From Gymnogyps californianus (lineage: Eukaryota > Chordata > Aves > Accipitriformes > Cathartidae), in NCBI RefSeq assembly GCF_018139145.2, contig NC_059482.1:22281332-22345331 (forward strand): a stretch of DNA of 64,000 nt. The letters run 5' to 3'. This document shows, piece by piece, positions 1 to 13,700 of the stretch; within the stretch, counting starts at the first letter, position 1, and every line of letters starts with the position of its first letter. The translations under genes and the position numbers were made by a program. Under the pieces are notes generated by a model. It saw nothing but the letters and a program-made list of their open reading frames with translations, searched no databases and had not been told where the DNA came from.

Positions 1-3000
1 ATTGCAATCTTTCTTGCATGTCTCATTTATCTGTGGTTGTGCTTAAGTAACTCCAAAAGGAGGAAGACATACGTTGTCAAGGTACGGTACACAGCTTTTT
101 GCATGTGTGCTCTCCTCCTTGATTCTGCTTGATAGCTATCCACGGATGACTATCCCAGAAGTTAGCTTCTGGGGCCTGGCTCTCCTGTGTTTTCTCGGAG
201 AGGTCTCTGCTGTGCCTGTCTGAGACCATACCTCCCAAAACCAGCAGTGAGAATGATCTCTCTGATGTGCTGGTGCTGGAAGGAACGTTTCCCCCCCGAC
301 ACACACCTTTTGGCTTCTCTAGGCATATCCTAGCCTGGCTTTGTTCTCTTTATGTGAGTGTCACCCAGTGCATATTGTGCTGAACCGGGTGTCGCTGGAG
401 GAGCAAAGATGCTGGCCCCGGTTGTCTCGAACTTCACGAAGCCATAAGCCAACATCTCTCTCCTGCTGTGGATGATTTTTCTGTGCTTGCTGACTCTTTC
501 CTGTCCTTTAATAAGAAATTCTACTCTTCTGTGAGACATTACTGGCGGTTCTCAGTATCAACTAAAATCGTACTTCTGTGAATGTGAATTTCTGGAATAT
601 ACCACACCTCAGTTCAGTGGGTGACAGGAAGAGCGAGGCAGGGCGTAACTGTGCATGTGAAAATCTGACTGAACATCCACTCTTTTTGTGTCCATCTCCC
701 GGCGTGGGCAGATAGCAGCTCAGAGCAGGAGTGTAAAACACATTCTGGCCCGAGAGGGTTCTGCTACAGTCTTTGTGGAGGCGAGGTTAGGGGCTTGAGA
801 TAAGGTGCCATTTTACCACTTAATTAAAGCCCTGCCACCCTGTGTCACTGGCTGTAGCTTACGTGGAGCCTCCATGTAGTGCTTTCTCCTCTGAACTCCT
901 ACTGAGTGCTCCCAGTGAGCTAGTGCAGACGCTCGTCCTCACCAAGGAGCTTGTCGGTCCTTCTGCCTGTCTCCAGTCTCCCACCAGACCATCCTATGTC
1001 CTAATCTCTTTTCCATGCCCAGCGGGCTGTGGTAAGACTTCATGGTGTTGCAAGGGACCAACTACTCCTGTTTTCTGACGTGTCGCATAGTCTGGTCCTC
1101 TTATTAGCTGCACTGAGAGGTAGTGAAGGTTAAGATGCTCTTGGAGGGGTCTGAGCATGAAACCATGAAAGCTGAAACATTTGAAGCTGCTCAGAACCTA
1201 ATAGGAGATGAGGAGGATGATGACAAAAGCTGCTCTATTAAACAAATAGTTGGAGGTTCCTAGGAAAACTGCTGCCACCGTAATAAACCTAATCCTTTGG
1301 GCCTGGGAGGAAATGCCAGCATAGCCAGGACTTCTGCTATGGTCTTAGTACAGCTGTGCTAATGGAGGCAGATGCGTTCGTGTCGGGACCTGGCACAGGA
1401 AAACAAGTGTTGCCCCTTCCACAGATGAGAAGAGGCTTTTCCAGCTGCCCTGACACTAGAAGACTTGCCTCGTAGTCATGATTGACTAAGCCGTGACTGT
1501 TTGCACTGGGATGAAGCAGGGACTGAATGTGAATAAGTGCGGTCTGGGCTTGCTTGAAGGAAATGGGAACTATCAGGAAGGATTAGGTAGTGGTGCTAGT
1601 GTCTGCCTGGCCTTGGCAGGCACAAGAAGACCTTTGTCCTGCTGCAGCTCTCTTGTTATTGTAAAGGTTTGAAATGCTGTCTCAGTGGAAATTTGAATGA
1701 GAAGTTTCCCCTCTATCTTGCACATGGTAACTCCTCCTCCTGCAGGGATGAATCCTTCTCTGACAGCAAGATTTAAGTAGTTTTGATAGGTAAAGTACTC
1801 TTTCAAATGGTTGGTGCTGGGCCTTGGCATTTGGTGTATAGACTGCATTTCCCCAGACTTCCCTGAAGGATGAGGAAACAAGCTAGTTAAGGGCTATAAA
1901 TGAAATGGGGAGAGCCATGCTTTGCACTCTGGCAGTGGAAGCCACTGAGTTGTCTTTCCTGGGACCATCAGTCTGAAAGCAGGAGCTTCTCACACGTGAA
2001 GAGGGTCAGACTTGGGCTGCTCTCCCCAAACCTGGCTGTGGCTTTTGTGCTGAGCTGGACTGGGAGGGCTTGGATGAGCTCGGTGTGACTCCAGCAAGCC
2101 AGGAGCTAAGCTGCTCTGAAGACCTGCGAACAGAAAGGGCTCCAGGCATTTTTCCCTCAGTTCCTCTTCTATGGTTGACTTTAGTCAGGCTCCTTGCAAG
2201 TTGCAAATATCTTGTAGAGAGCAAGATCTGTGGTGAGCTGGGAACAGGAAAGAGGTGTGCTAGCATACTGGGCAATGACCATATTTCCTTGCCTGTTCCT
2301 TCACTGTAGGCTGAGTTGAAGAAACAAATTTTGTCTGGTCCTATGTTGTTGCCTTGCTTTGGTGAGACCAGTCCTGCATGTGGTCTTTCCTGAAAGCTAC
2401 TGTGTTGCACTAAGCAAACTTCCATGTTTGAGGGCAGATGGCGGAGCTGGGAAATGATCCTGTGCCTTGGTCTGGCACACCTCACGGAGATGCATCTGTG
2501 TTAGGGTGCAGATGCTTGTATTTACCAGGAACCAGCTGCTTACTGCAAGGGACTTGCCCTCAGTTCTCATAAACAGGCCCTTCTTGCTGTCCTGGAGATT
2601 GTATCATCTCCATGGTGAGAGCTGCACAAACAGAAGGGAGGATAATGACCTTGCGGATTAAAGGGCAAAAGGAGGTTTCCTAGTACATGAAGCTTGCGCT
2701 GATTGCCATGGTTCTAGATTGAACATCCCTGGAAAGGTAGGCTGCAAACACAGAAAGGCTCTCTGCAAAAATAGTAGGGCCAGGAGATGTGTTACCCAGT
2801 CCTGCAGTGTGGAGAGAAAAAAGCAGCACCTGTTTGAGGAACTAAGGCGTGGATTTGTTCATGGATGTTACCTTTGAGCATATTTGAGGTGCAGTAAGCG
2901 CATCTAATAAAAACTACTGAAATCTGCCTTTAACTGGCTCTGCTTACCTGCCTTTGATGTGGTTCAAAGGGAAACAGGGCTGTACTATGTCCTCCTTGTT

Positions 3001-3659
3001 AGCTCGGAAATATAAAGACCAGCAGCATGCCTGACAAATGTGTGCAGAACCTTGCTGTCCCTGCCCTTGCCCCAGTCCCAGTGTGCTGGCCTTAAGTTCC
3101 CTTTCTTCAGTACTCAGGTACATGTGGGAAGCCTGAACCTCAACAGAGCTCCAACTCCAGACATGCACAGCTCCTTCTGCCATTCTAGTTCAGGCCTGAT
3201 CTCATTTGTTTTGGAGCAGCTCCTGCCAAGGAGCTTCTTCAGATCTTTTCCATCATCTAACTTTTTCAGAGTTAGAGCTCTAGCAGTGAGAGCAAGGGAG
3301 TGTAAAATCCCAAATATGCTGCTCTTCCAGCATCTGTGCCCCTTGCCTGTGCTGCTGAGGGACATTTGCAAAGGCATCTTCTGCTGACTGAAAAAAAAAG
3401 TCTCATCTCACTTGATGTTTTTCAGGTTGTCGGCTTGATTGGCTTACGGCTCAGCTAGTGGTGAAGGTGCCTAGAGCTCCGTTCCTGTTCTTGCTGGGGA
3501 CACTTTTCCTCTCAGCTCCTTGTCTTTACCTGATGCCTTGATCCCTTGCTTGGACCTTCTACTTGGAGAAGGCCACCAGCCTTTCTTGTATTCCCAGCCT
3601 TCAGGCCCGCTGTGTCTCCCTTCTCTGGCTGGACTGGGAGAACTGGGAGGTGATCTTTC

Positions 3660-3775
3660 CCCTCCTCGGCACTGGTGGAGGCCTCATCTGGAGTGCTGTG
3701 CCCCGTTCTGGGCTCCTCAGTGCAACAGAAACATGGACATACTGGAGAGAAGGGCCACAAAGGGCTTGTGTTGGT
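3660..3775 (+). mobile_element. CR1 LINE fragment, reverse-transcriptase 3' coding region
   Basis: The stretch matches the familiar CR1 passage encoding the end of the reverse transcriptase: a 'ggcactggtg-aggcc' start, then 'ctggagt-ctgtg-c-gttctggg', then 'ctggagagaagggcca'. It is interrupted and carries many substitutions, so it is an old, inactive copy. It may be the 5' neighbour of the CR1 tail at 4325-4530. The family is recognised from memory; a RepeatMasker run would fix the subfamily and limits. Confidence 0.6.
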
Positions 3776-4324
3776 GGAACATGTGCTGAGTGCCATGGTT
3801 CCAGATTGAATGTCCCATTACTGCAGTGCCAAAGACTGAATCCACTAATCCTGTATGACATAAGCGGAAAACTTGGTTAGGGACGTCATAACATGGGCTA
3901 AGGCAAAGAAGTTTGTAGCTTTTGATGGCAGAGGTGTGAAAAACCTTGTGTGTAGTTTCGTGAGGGTGTGAACGAAGGTTGTGCCAAAGGTGCCAGCCCT
4001 GTTGTTTTTGGATGTGAGCAGGGCTGCAGAAACGTGACCCTTTCTCTGTAGTCTTGGCAAGATGGAGCAGAGCTGCTGGCACTGAAGCTGAGCTTGAGTC
4101 AGGCTATCTGCAGATTTCCCTTTGCTGGTGTCCTACCATGTACGCTTTTGCGCATGCTCTCTACAGAGCATGGTGATGCGAGGAGAGCAGTGGGAATGCT
4201 GGAAGGACAAATGTTCCCAGCTACCTTGTGGGAGGATGTGGGAAAGCTGGAGCCAGGCTCCTCTTGGAGGTGTGTGGGTTAGGATGAGAGACAGTAGACA
4301 AGTGGCCATGAGGGAAATTCTGAT

Positions 4325-4530
4325 TAGCCGTTAGGAAAAGACTTTTCATTGTGAGTGTAGTCAGACACTGAAGCAGAGCCCCAGGGAGGTTGTGAGATAT
4401 ACATCCTTGCCAATAATTCAAAGTTCAGCTGGACAAAGCCCTGAGCAGCTGGAGCTGGCCATACTTGGAGGAGGACAGTGGGCCAGAGACCTCCAGAAGT
4501 CCCTTCCAATCTAATACTCTTCAACGGTAG
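4325..4530 (+). mobile_element. CR1 LINE 3' end fragment
   Basis: This reads as the 3' tail of CR1: 'gttaggaaaagacttttca-tgtgag', 'agacactgaagcagagccccagggaggttgtg', 'ttcaaagttcagctggacaaagccctgagcagc', and finally 'cagaagtcccttccaatctaa' (quoted in short pieces). These are the diagnostic CR1 landmarks in the right order and in sense orientation. The terminal 8-bp repeat is not clear, so the copy is degraded. It lies 240 bp upstream of a coding exon and shows no sign of being used as an exon. Confidence 0.75.
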
Positions 4531-4767
4531 GTAGGAGATGCCCAGACGGTGTGGTTCAGCTGTAGCAAAAATGGGACTGTGCTTGACTCCCTTTTCCTAG
4601 GCTGGCATGATAAGGAGACATTAAGGTGGCACCTTACTAGTTCTTCGTGGGGAGGGTGCATCTTTCTGGAGATGTTCACGGGCACTGAAGATGTGCGCCC
4701 ACCTGGTGCCAGGTGCTGGTTTTTGTATTATTGGTATTGTGACAGGCTTCCTCTTGCATTCCTCCAG

Positions 4768-7700
4768 GTACAGCTACATGATTGACAACGTCATTCTGCT
4801 GATCACTGGGACTCTGCACCAGCGTTCAATCTCTGAACTGGTGCCCAAGTGCCATCCTCTGGGAAGTTTTGAGCAGATGGAAGCTGTGAACATTGCTCAG
4901 ACGCCTGCAGAGCTCTACAATGCAATCCTGGTGGACACTCCCTTGGGTGAGTGGAGCCTTTCAAAATACCTCTCAGCTGTGTGTGGAGCAGATGTCCCTT
5001 TCTCCCCAAGTCTAACTAGGTCCAACTAAGCCTAAGTTGTGCTCCAGGAACACAAAGCGGTGGGTAATGCACAGCTATGGCTGTACTGCCTGTGGTGACT
5101 AGGCTTGAGTTCAGGTTTATGCCTGTCCTATGCCAGTTTTTCCTCTGGAGGACCGGCTAGCTCTCTGTACCCTTCAACAAATGTCCAGATCAGCACACTG
5201 GTAGTACAGACTGGGGAGTTTGGTTTGTGTGAGCCAGGCCTTGAGCTGTCATGGCAGTGCAGGTGTAGTTAGATCTGATCTGCTAGATATGTCCATTTGC
5301 CAGCTCTTCTGGGAATCGTCACCTGAAATTAGGGAGGAAGGAGAAAGTTTGAGAGGTCTTAGACAATGCGGTCTTTTTAATAATTATCATGGCACACATG
5401 GCACGTGCTTCCTTAGTGAAGGGCTATTGGGTCCTCTGCTGGAATCAGTCACTTAATTTCCAGCACTTTCAGTTGGACCATTGGGCAATTTCTTGTAGGC
5501 AATTTTTGTAGATAATTCGAGAGATCTGCACATGCCCAGTCTTCTTCTGAGACTGATAGAATTAGCTCTAGATCAAGGAAAGCTCTTTATATAAAAAAAA
5601 AACCCCAAAACCCTAAACAACAACAGCAAAAAAAAAAAGAAATCTCCAAAAGCCCTTTTAAGCTCATTGTATAGCAGGATTCTGCACTGAGGTATACTGT
5701 CTCAGGGCTACAGGCCTTGACCAGGAGGTACATAACGTTAAAACTAAGTGTCTTATGAACAGCTAGTCGGACAGATATGTTCTTTAAAGATAAAAGGTGT
5801 AGGAAGTGGTTCTGGAGGAAATTATGGAAGTCTTTTTGCAGTAGTAGGAGAGGTAGTCACAGGAGACTTGCTAGTTTAGCCTCTGTGGGCAAAAACATAA
5901 TGAGGTACGCCTGAGTCAGTGATTAATCATTCTTTTGGGGTTGCTAGAAAGAACAAAACACTCTAAATCATCATATTGTCTTTGATAGAAGTAGTTGTTT
6001 TTGGAACCGAAAGTGCTTTTGCAAATGCTCTGTGTAATAATGGGGCAAGTGAAGTAGTTGTCATGGAAAAATGACTTGCCAGATAGAGCCAAGCAAAGGA
6101 GGGAAAACATGCCTCAGGAGATCTGAGTTGCAAGGTAGGGCAACAACGCAGCAGGAGAACCAAGGCTCTGCCTGCAACTGAGTTGAGCCCGCTGTAGGGA
6201 TGATGTGTGGGAAGAAAATCCTCCTCATGAGTAAGCGGGAACCTTTCCATTTTGGGAATAAGATAGAATAGAGTATTTCAAAGATACTAGCTCTCGGAGA
6301 CCTTAAAGCTTCCAGCTGTGTATGGAGTGAAAATGCCCCATTACACTGGGGAGGTGGTTCTGGAGAACGTGGCTGGCAGTTGAGGGTCTTTGCCTCTTGC
6401 GTTCATGTACTTGTACATGAGTCAGTTTTGCCTGCTTCTGCCCTGGCTAGGCTGATTTCTTCAGACCTTTGCCCTGGCCATGCCCTTGAGGCTGTGTACC
6501 ATCTCATGTGGCATTTCTTTAGCAGGAGAACATGGGGAGTAGCTGTGTTGCCTAAACAAGCAGGCATGCAGGCTCCAGTTGTTTAACTTGCACGCTTTCC
6601 AGTGACCACACGCAAAGAAACAGCAGCTCTATCTCCTAAAAGTACTTGAGTAGCTACGTGGCTTGGTAGGAATGCTTAACCCCAAATGGCTTTCATAGGT
6701 TAGCAGGGCAAAATAAGACTTGCTGTTAGCCTAATTTGGGATATTGGAGGGCCAAGAACTGAAATAGCTGTGTTCTCATTCCTCTGCTACTCTGAAGTAG
6801 CCACTGCTTAGCTATCTAGGCTAGCCAGTGAGTCCTGAAGTGAAAACCAGTCCTGGCACACTCCGTTTTCATTTTTGCCAACCGTAGGGAGCAGTGCTCC
6901 TCCAGCTACGTGGCATTGGTCTCTGATGCTGTTGCAAAGAAACCTCTGGGTGGGTTAACCCCTGTTCGGAACTCTCTAGACCCACAGCGTGGCTGCTGTC
7001 CATGCCAGGGAGCTCCTGCTGTAAAAGTGGTGCACGCCAAAGGTGTGAGCCTGCATCGTACCTGGTTTGTCATACAAAGCAGAGCACTGGTCAGTTCTCG
7101 GCGTGAGTGCACTGTCCTTTACCCGCAGCTGGACTGTGTAAGCTGAGAAAGATCATATTTCTCTATGTAGCAAATTCAGCAAAGTTGGTTGCTGAGTGAG
7201 AGTTGAAGAAGTCATAAAAGTCCTGTCAATGGGTTTTATTGTGCTGTTGCTAACAAGCGAGTGCTACAACAGCCTTCTGTTACACTAGATGTACAAGACT
7301 CATCTTTATCTGCAGCTTGCAGTACCCTGTGTTAGGTCTGAAATCTGTGTTCTTTAGGTGGCAACAACTTCTCAAACTCCCTCCCAGAGATACTCTGGCA
7401 AAGTACGTAGGGCTGAGCATCCTACCAAAAAACACTAGTTCATCCTGTCTCCTGTTGCTTACCTCCAGCTGGAGAAATAAAAGTCCTCAGAAGAAGTGGA
7501 AAATGGGACTGATAGACCTGACCAGGGGAAACAGCTCCTGACTCCAACCATGGAATGTCAGGGGCTGTAGGAGCTGTGGCATCTCCGTGCCTCCTTGATC
7601 CATCTGAGATATTGGAGAAGGAGGGAGAAGCACCAGCTTCCTCAGAACTCGCTGGCTGCTGTCTCGCAGATGCTTAAGCACTGCTGCTGTGCTGTAGCAG

Positions 7701-10700
7701 GCCATTCAGAAGATGTCTTATCACCTCTGAGTGCCTCCATCTGGGAACAGTTTGGGTTTTGCTTATTTCTAAATACAGGCTGCTCTGGCACTGATGCTGG
7801 GGGCTAGAGCTGAGAATTTCTGCTGAGAATAGGCTGTTAACCAAACCATAGGACTAAGGGATGAAGAAAGATTTTCATGTGAGAGCCCCAAAAATGATTG
7901 TGGCCTGGGGAACCATGGTGGAGCCTGAGGTTTTGAGTCATGGCAATTTGGTGACTGCTGAAGACAAGGGCCAGGCCTAGGAGGGGACAAGCTCAACATA
8001 GGGTGTGCTTCTGCCTGGTATTGTTGAGGACTCTGGAAAGTGCTGGGCTTGGGTCTGGTTAGGGCAATGCTAACTCTGTCTGTGGCTCTGTTTCAGCTGC
8101 TTTCTTCCAAGACTGCATATCTGAACAGGACCTGGATGAAATGAACATTGAAATAATTCGAAACACGCTGTATAAGGTAAATGAATCTCTGGGAAGGGAA
8201 AGAGATGTTAACTTCCCTGTTTATTCCTAGTGTGACTACAGCTCTGTCTTGAGTCAGGAGCTCCAACCTAGGCTGGCTTTCTTCAACCAAAGATGAGAGG
8301 GTATTTTCCTCTTGGAGTAGACTTAAAAATAATTTTGCTTTCTCTCTCTTTTTCTTCCCTGGAGTGGTGATAGAGTAAATATGACCAAGAACTAGTTGCA
8401 TCCATTGGAAAGTAAAGATAGTGCTCTTGGAGGGGCCTGACATTGGATCACCCAGCTCTGCAGAGTCAGGGCACCAGAGCTAGGCAGAGTGGGGTTTTTT
8501 TGGAGCTGTCAGGCTTTGAAGAGTCTGTGCAAGAGATTTTGCAGAGGTTATTATGCCTTTGAATAAATTTCCTCGGGCCCCAGGCAGGCAGGAGAAGGCT
8601 GCTCCTTAACCACACGAGTTTAGACGTGTAGTTAACTGCATTCAGAGGGCTAAAGTGGCGAGATCTTAAACTTGGTTGAAGGATTTCCACGGGCTTGGCT
8701 CTCTGTCTTGAGCTGTTTCAGAAGAGCCTCCAAACAGTCTGCTCAAGCCTTCAGTGGCTGTGGTTGGGGTTAGATGCTCTTGGTAGAGCAGTGTAAAAGG
8801 TGCAGCTGCGGTGGAGGAGTCCTGCAAGCTGGGGAGACTGTTGGCACAGGGATGTGGAGGGGCTAAGAAACTTCTTGTCCTGAGCCTGCACGGGGAGCTG
8901 TCATCTCCTTTGCAGGCCCCGTCTGGTTTTTGCTGGCAGTATCAAAGCATGTGTTTATGTGCAGGCTGTGGCTATCGCTCCATCTCGACTCTCTGGATTA
9001 AGGGTGGGATGCAGATTGTATCTGCCAACCTTGTTTTGGCTGGTCACAGCCAGCCTGCAGTCAGCATGACCTCTGCTTCCCAAGGAAGCCGTGGCCTGTT
9101 TGGAGAGGCAGAGAACAGGTCAGGCGTGAAGGGAAGAAGGCAAAGGGAGGGGAGATGGAGCTGCGTGTCAGCAGTCATGCCCAGCTGCGTGTGGCCTCTG
9201 GCGTGTACTGGTCTTTTGCTGTAACGGGAGGAGGTATGCCTGTATGCATAAATACCTGCACCCTTGCAGGGTGCAGACATCTGTGTTGAGACGAGGCAGG
9301 TGGGGGAAGGCAGGGAGCAGAATGAGCGCAGGGCAAACGGGTTGGGGGGTGGTGGGGGGTGTCTCCTTGGGTCCCAGCTGCCACGTCCTTTCCCATCTCC
9401 TTTTTGAGGCCTCATACTGCTTTGCATTCTGCTCTTCCTACCCCCAAATTGAGGCGTAGATGCCTGGTATCCCTTGGCGTGTGCTGGGACAGGTTCTTGC
9501 TAAAGAGCAGCCCCCAGGGAACGTAGGGGCTCCGTCAGTAACAAATCACGGGGATGCAAGCGTGGAAAAGGTAACTGCCGCTTACAGGCTTTCACTTGAA
9601 GCCACCTCTCTCCCCGGGGACTGGAAAATGTATAATACAATGCAAATGGTCTTCATAAGCAAATGAGGGAAATAAAATCAGGTCTGAAATCTGCACAGAG
9701 CTGCTCTGAGGAACACAGCAGGCGAGTGCCAGGGATAGATGCCTGCGTCCGGGAGGAGCTGGCATGGGAAGGGGAAGTGCTACCTCCCAGACCTACTGGA
9801 GGGTTTTTTGAAGGAATCTGCGAGCATGTAGACAGAAGGTTTGAGCAGGATTCATAGGAGGAAAGCAATTACAAAGGTTTCTTGTTAGCAATGACAAGTG
9901 AGAAGGTTCTCGAATGGAAATATGGCTAAGATGGGCAGCAGAAGTTAAAAGTAAGTGGTCAGCTCTTCGTGTAGAGGGCTGTCAGCAGCGGAGTGCTGCA
10001 ACGGAGGCCTGCTGGCATTGTTATCTAGCTTCAATGCTTACTCCCTTTTTTCCACATCTTTAATGGATGTGTTGAAGTGAAGCTGGCTGACTGTTGGCCT
10101 TTGCTGGCGACCTTCTTGTAGGAACCAGCTGGAGGAGCTTTGTGACTCGACAATAAAATAGAGCAGGCAAATCAAGGTGGATAAATGTGGAGTGATGTAT
10201 GGGAGAGGCAAGGAGGTAATCCTAACTCTGCTTGTGCAGTGAGGGTCTCCTTGTTCCTTTCTGCTACTAAATGAAATCTTGGGTTATGATTGACCTAAGC
10301 AAGTCTCTCTCTACAAGGTAATCCGTTCCTAACAGTAGAAAAAACTGCACAAATACCACTGTGCTGCTGCGTACATCTGTAGTGCGTTTGTCCTGAACAC
10401 TGTCTCATTCCTCTCCTCTCTCATCTCTAAATATGAACAGCAAAACAGGAGAAGCTGCTAAGGAGGACATGTTTAAAGGTTTGGGTACAATGACTTCTGT
10501 ATGGGAAACTACAAAAAAGGTTAGAATTCCTCACCTGGAAGAGGAGCAAATCTGAGCTGCGGTGGTAACCGCAGATAGCATTGGAAAAGTCAACGTGGAT
10601 GGACAGGCCACAGGTCTCCCTTTAGGCTGGATGTGACAGACAAATGAGGCTAGCAGAAGGCAGAGGGTAAATGTGTGGGTTCATGAAAGTAAAAGTCCAT

Positions 10701-13700
10701 TAAGGATTATTAAATGTGAAGACACCACCATTTCTGGGATAAGGGTTTCAGGACACAGAAGAGGTTCTGTAAATTGCTGTCATGTGTGGAGGGGTCCATA
10801 GGGGAGGGTACCCACTGCGGCTGTTTTGCAGTCTGTGTTTCCGTGGTGTCTGTGATACTGGATCCTCATTCAGTGCTGGATATTTGAGTTCACCTATTTT
10901 TGCTTCTAAAGCCTTAGGTTTGTGCGTGAACTGTGAGAAGGGCAGAGATAGTGACTGAACCTCTTATCCAGGTTCCCTCTTCTGTCAGCCTCAAGCAAAA
11001 TCTGTTATCAGTGTCCTTGTTCCGGCGGTAACTCTGCAGACTGATGCTCTGTGCTCTCCTGTGCTTGAGCAGTGGCAAGTGCTGGAGACGATGTTTCTTT
11101 GATGTGTGATGCTCACCCAGCAGTGTCCTCTTGCACTGTGTGGTAACAAATATTTACAGAACGCAGTAATTCAGGTGCTTTCCTAGTGCAGAGGCTGAGG
11201 GTGTCCAACACATGCATTCTTGGTCCATCTTCAGTCCCGGAGGAGTTGTGACAAAGCAGAGATTTGTGATATCTCAGCATCATTTTATTCCATCCCTTTT
11301 AAGTGATTCTGGTTGCAGCTCTCTGTCCAGGGAGGTATTTTATCACATGATGACTTCCTCTGAGAAAGTTTTTGCTGCACAGCACTTTTAGCCATGCACA
11401 GCCTTCATAGGCTCCCCTGGGAGATACAGTCATCTTCCAGCTGGATTATGGTACATCTCCACAAAGGATTACATTTCCTGGAGGCAGTGTAACTGTGCCT
11501 AGCCTTATATGTTTTCTGCAGTGCTCCAGTTTGGGATGGAGACCAAGCGGCTACAGTGTGAAAAGAGAATTACAGAGAATGGCTAGTTTCCTTCACAGAT
11601 GTCCTGTCTCATCCCTTGACTCTGCTTACACAGCGGTACTTTCTGAGCGTAGGTCTTGCAGCTATAGTTGTGTGGCTTGGCACGTTTGTGGAGGCCAGAG
11701 CGGGGTCAGGAAACCATGTGAGACTTCAGTAAATGCTTTGGAGTTAGACGACTCAAAGGAGCGAAACAGGCTTTAACCTTGCTGCCTGGGGAATCTTGCC
11801 TGCAGTAAGTTCATGCAGTCACTTGAACAAACCCAACCACAACCCTTCTTGTCTCCAGCTCCTGGGGAAGCACTGTCCCTTGTGTGAGCTTGGCATCCAA
11901 GTTCACGTGGGGTGAGAGTGCCCGTGCTGTGTTACAAAGCGTCTGGGAGCATCCCTGCTTGCTGTCTGTCCTCTGCTGAATGGCCCTATGGGGCAGTAGA
12001 TGAAGCTGTGTAGAAGAGTGCTCATCTACCCTCTCTCTTCCAGGCTTACCTGGAGTCCTTCTACAAGTTCTGCAAGGTGCTGGGAGGTACCACGGCAGAT
12101 GCCATGTGCCCGATCCTGGAGGTAGGTCTGGAAACCCCCATAGCTGGACGGTATTGCAGTGATATTCATTGCTCCGTGCTCAGGCCCAGCTTGCCTGCCA
12201 GCGTTAAGGATGCTCAAGGTATTCTTCAGCATCCCCATGCACGCTCTGCCTGCTCACTGGGAGACCCAGGAAAACACTGCCTGCACATGACTTTGGACAG
12301 GTTTGGTTCCCCAGTCCTGATCTTGCCAGGTGCTGACACATCTGTTGCCTTCATGGCAACGTCTTCATCCTCTCACGTGGATAACGAGCAGGAGAACAAC
12401 CAGAGCTGTTCGGTGCACGGCCTGTCTGCATGCCAAGGCCAGCTGTGGGATGTGCAGGGCTCAGGGGCAGTAGGTGAGAGAGACTCCTTGACCTGGGCAG
12501 GGTTCTGCTCAGTGATTTGGCTTGTGCCTGGGATGGTGATTTCCTCACCTGACTGCTCGTGAGGCATCAGCTACTGGACATACTGGGAGCCTGCACATGT
12601 AGCCTGCCCTGGCTGAGCACCAGCTAGCCGTATGCCTCCCAGGCAGCTTGCTCATGCTGCCCTCTGATGTGGCTCTGTTCAGAGCAGCGTCGGTACCTGC
12701 TGGCCTCTGGCAAAGATGCTGCATCCCAAGGTGAACCGCTCTTCTTCCGCAGTTTGAAGCTGACCGGAGGGCCTTCATTATCACCATTAACTCATTTGGT
12801 ACTGAGCTGTCCAAGGAGGACCGAGCAAAGCTGTTCCCGCACTGTGGCAAGCTCTACCCTGAGGGCCTGGCTCAGCTGGCCAGAGCAGATGACTACGAAC
12901 AAGTCAAAAACGTTGCTGACTACTACCCTGTGAGTGCCTTGGGGTGAGGGCCGTGGGGACTGGTGCAAGGATCTGCTCTGGATCAGAGCTTCTGAGGGAT
13001 CTGGGGGAATTTGTGGATTGACAGCCTGGGGAGAGGGGTGCCTGTCTTCTGCTGCTACTGTTGGTCCTGTGCTCTGCTTGGCCAAGATGGAGTTGGCTTG
13101 CTTGGGATGCCGTTGGCTTGTTAGTCATGGCTGTCATTGCAGTGGTGATAGGGAGACTAGGTGTGCCCTGTGCGCCCCGTCCCAGGCTGTGGGGACTGCC
13201 CTCACCACCAAACCCCTGAGGTATTGGTGTGGCAGCAATGACGGTCTCTCTTTGGCTGGTTGGGGGTGGAAACGTGTCTTCCGTGAGAAGCCCTGTGCCA
13301 CATCTCCAGCCCTAGGGGGTTGCTCTGAGCTCTGGTTCGGTTGCAGGGAAGACACCGACCTGGGAGGACACGTTTGGATGTGTCTGGCTTCCTTAAGCTG
13401 CTCTTGTGCATGGCTGGGGACCTGTTTGGAGTCAGAGACCTCAGTGTCTCCTTACTGAAGCAGTCAGGGCCTGTGGCAGTGTTTGTGGGTGCAGGGGCCT
13501 GGCCCAAACACTCCGGTCTGTACATGGAGGGATCTGTACCTGATGCATCCTCCCTGCAGGCTCAAAGTGATGATATGGCTTTGAGAACTGCACATTTGAG
13601 AGAAGGGGTAGAATCTCTGGCTGGACAGGCTCACAGATGAAATAAAGGCTTTCTCTGCCTTTCTGGGCATTGCTTTCAGCCGGTGTGGGTGCAGTGCAGC

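Larger units (their letters stand above)
1..4767 (+). other. ATP6V0D1 intron, 3' part
   Basis: No coding exon recognised. The stretch is moderately AT-rich compared with the right part of the window and carries two degraded CR1 pieces (listed separately). A 30-bp near-repeat is also seen at 2699-2728 and 3788-3816, sharing the core GCCATGGTT.AGATTGAA, which suggests another old dispersed element. The acceptor is the pyrimidine-rich stretch ending CTCCAG at 4767. I looked for the exon encoding the segment just before residue 102 and did not see it. Confidence 0.7.

Noticed and set aside
5588..5640. A-rich tract as possible processed-pseudogene or LINE tail
   Set aside because: No upstream gene-like or LINE sequence and no target-site duplication could be seen.
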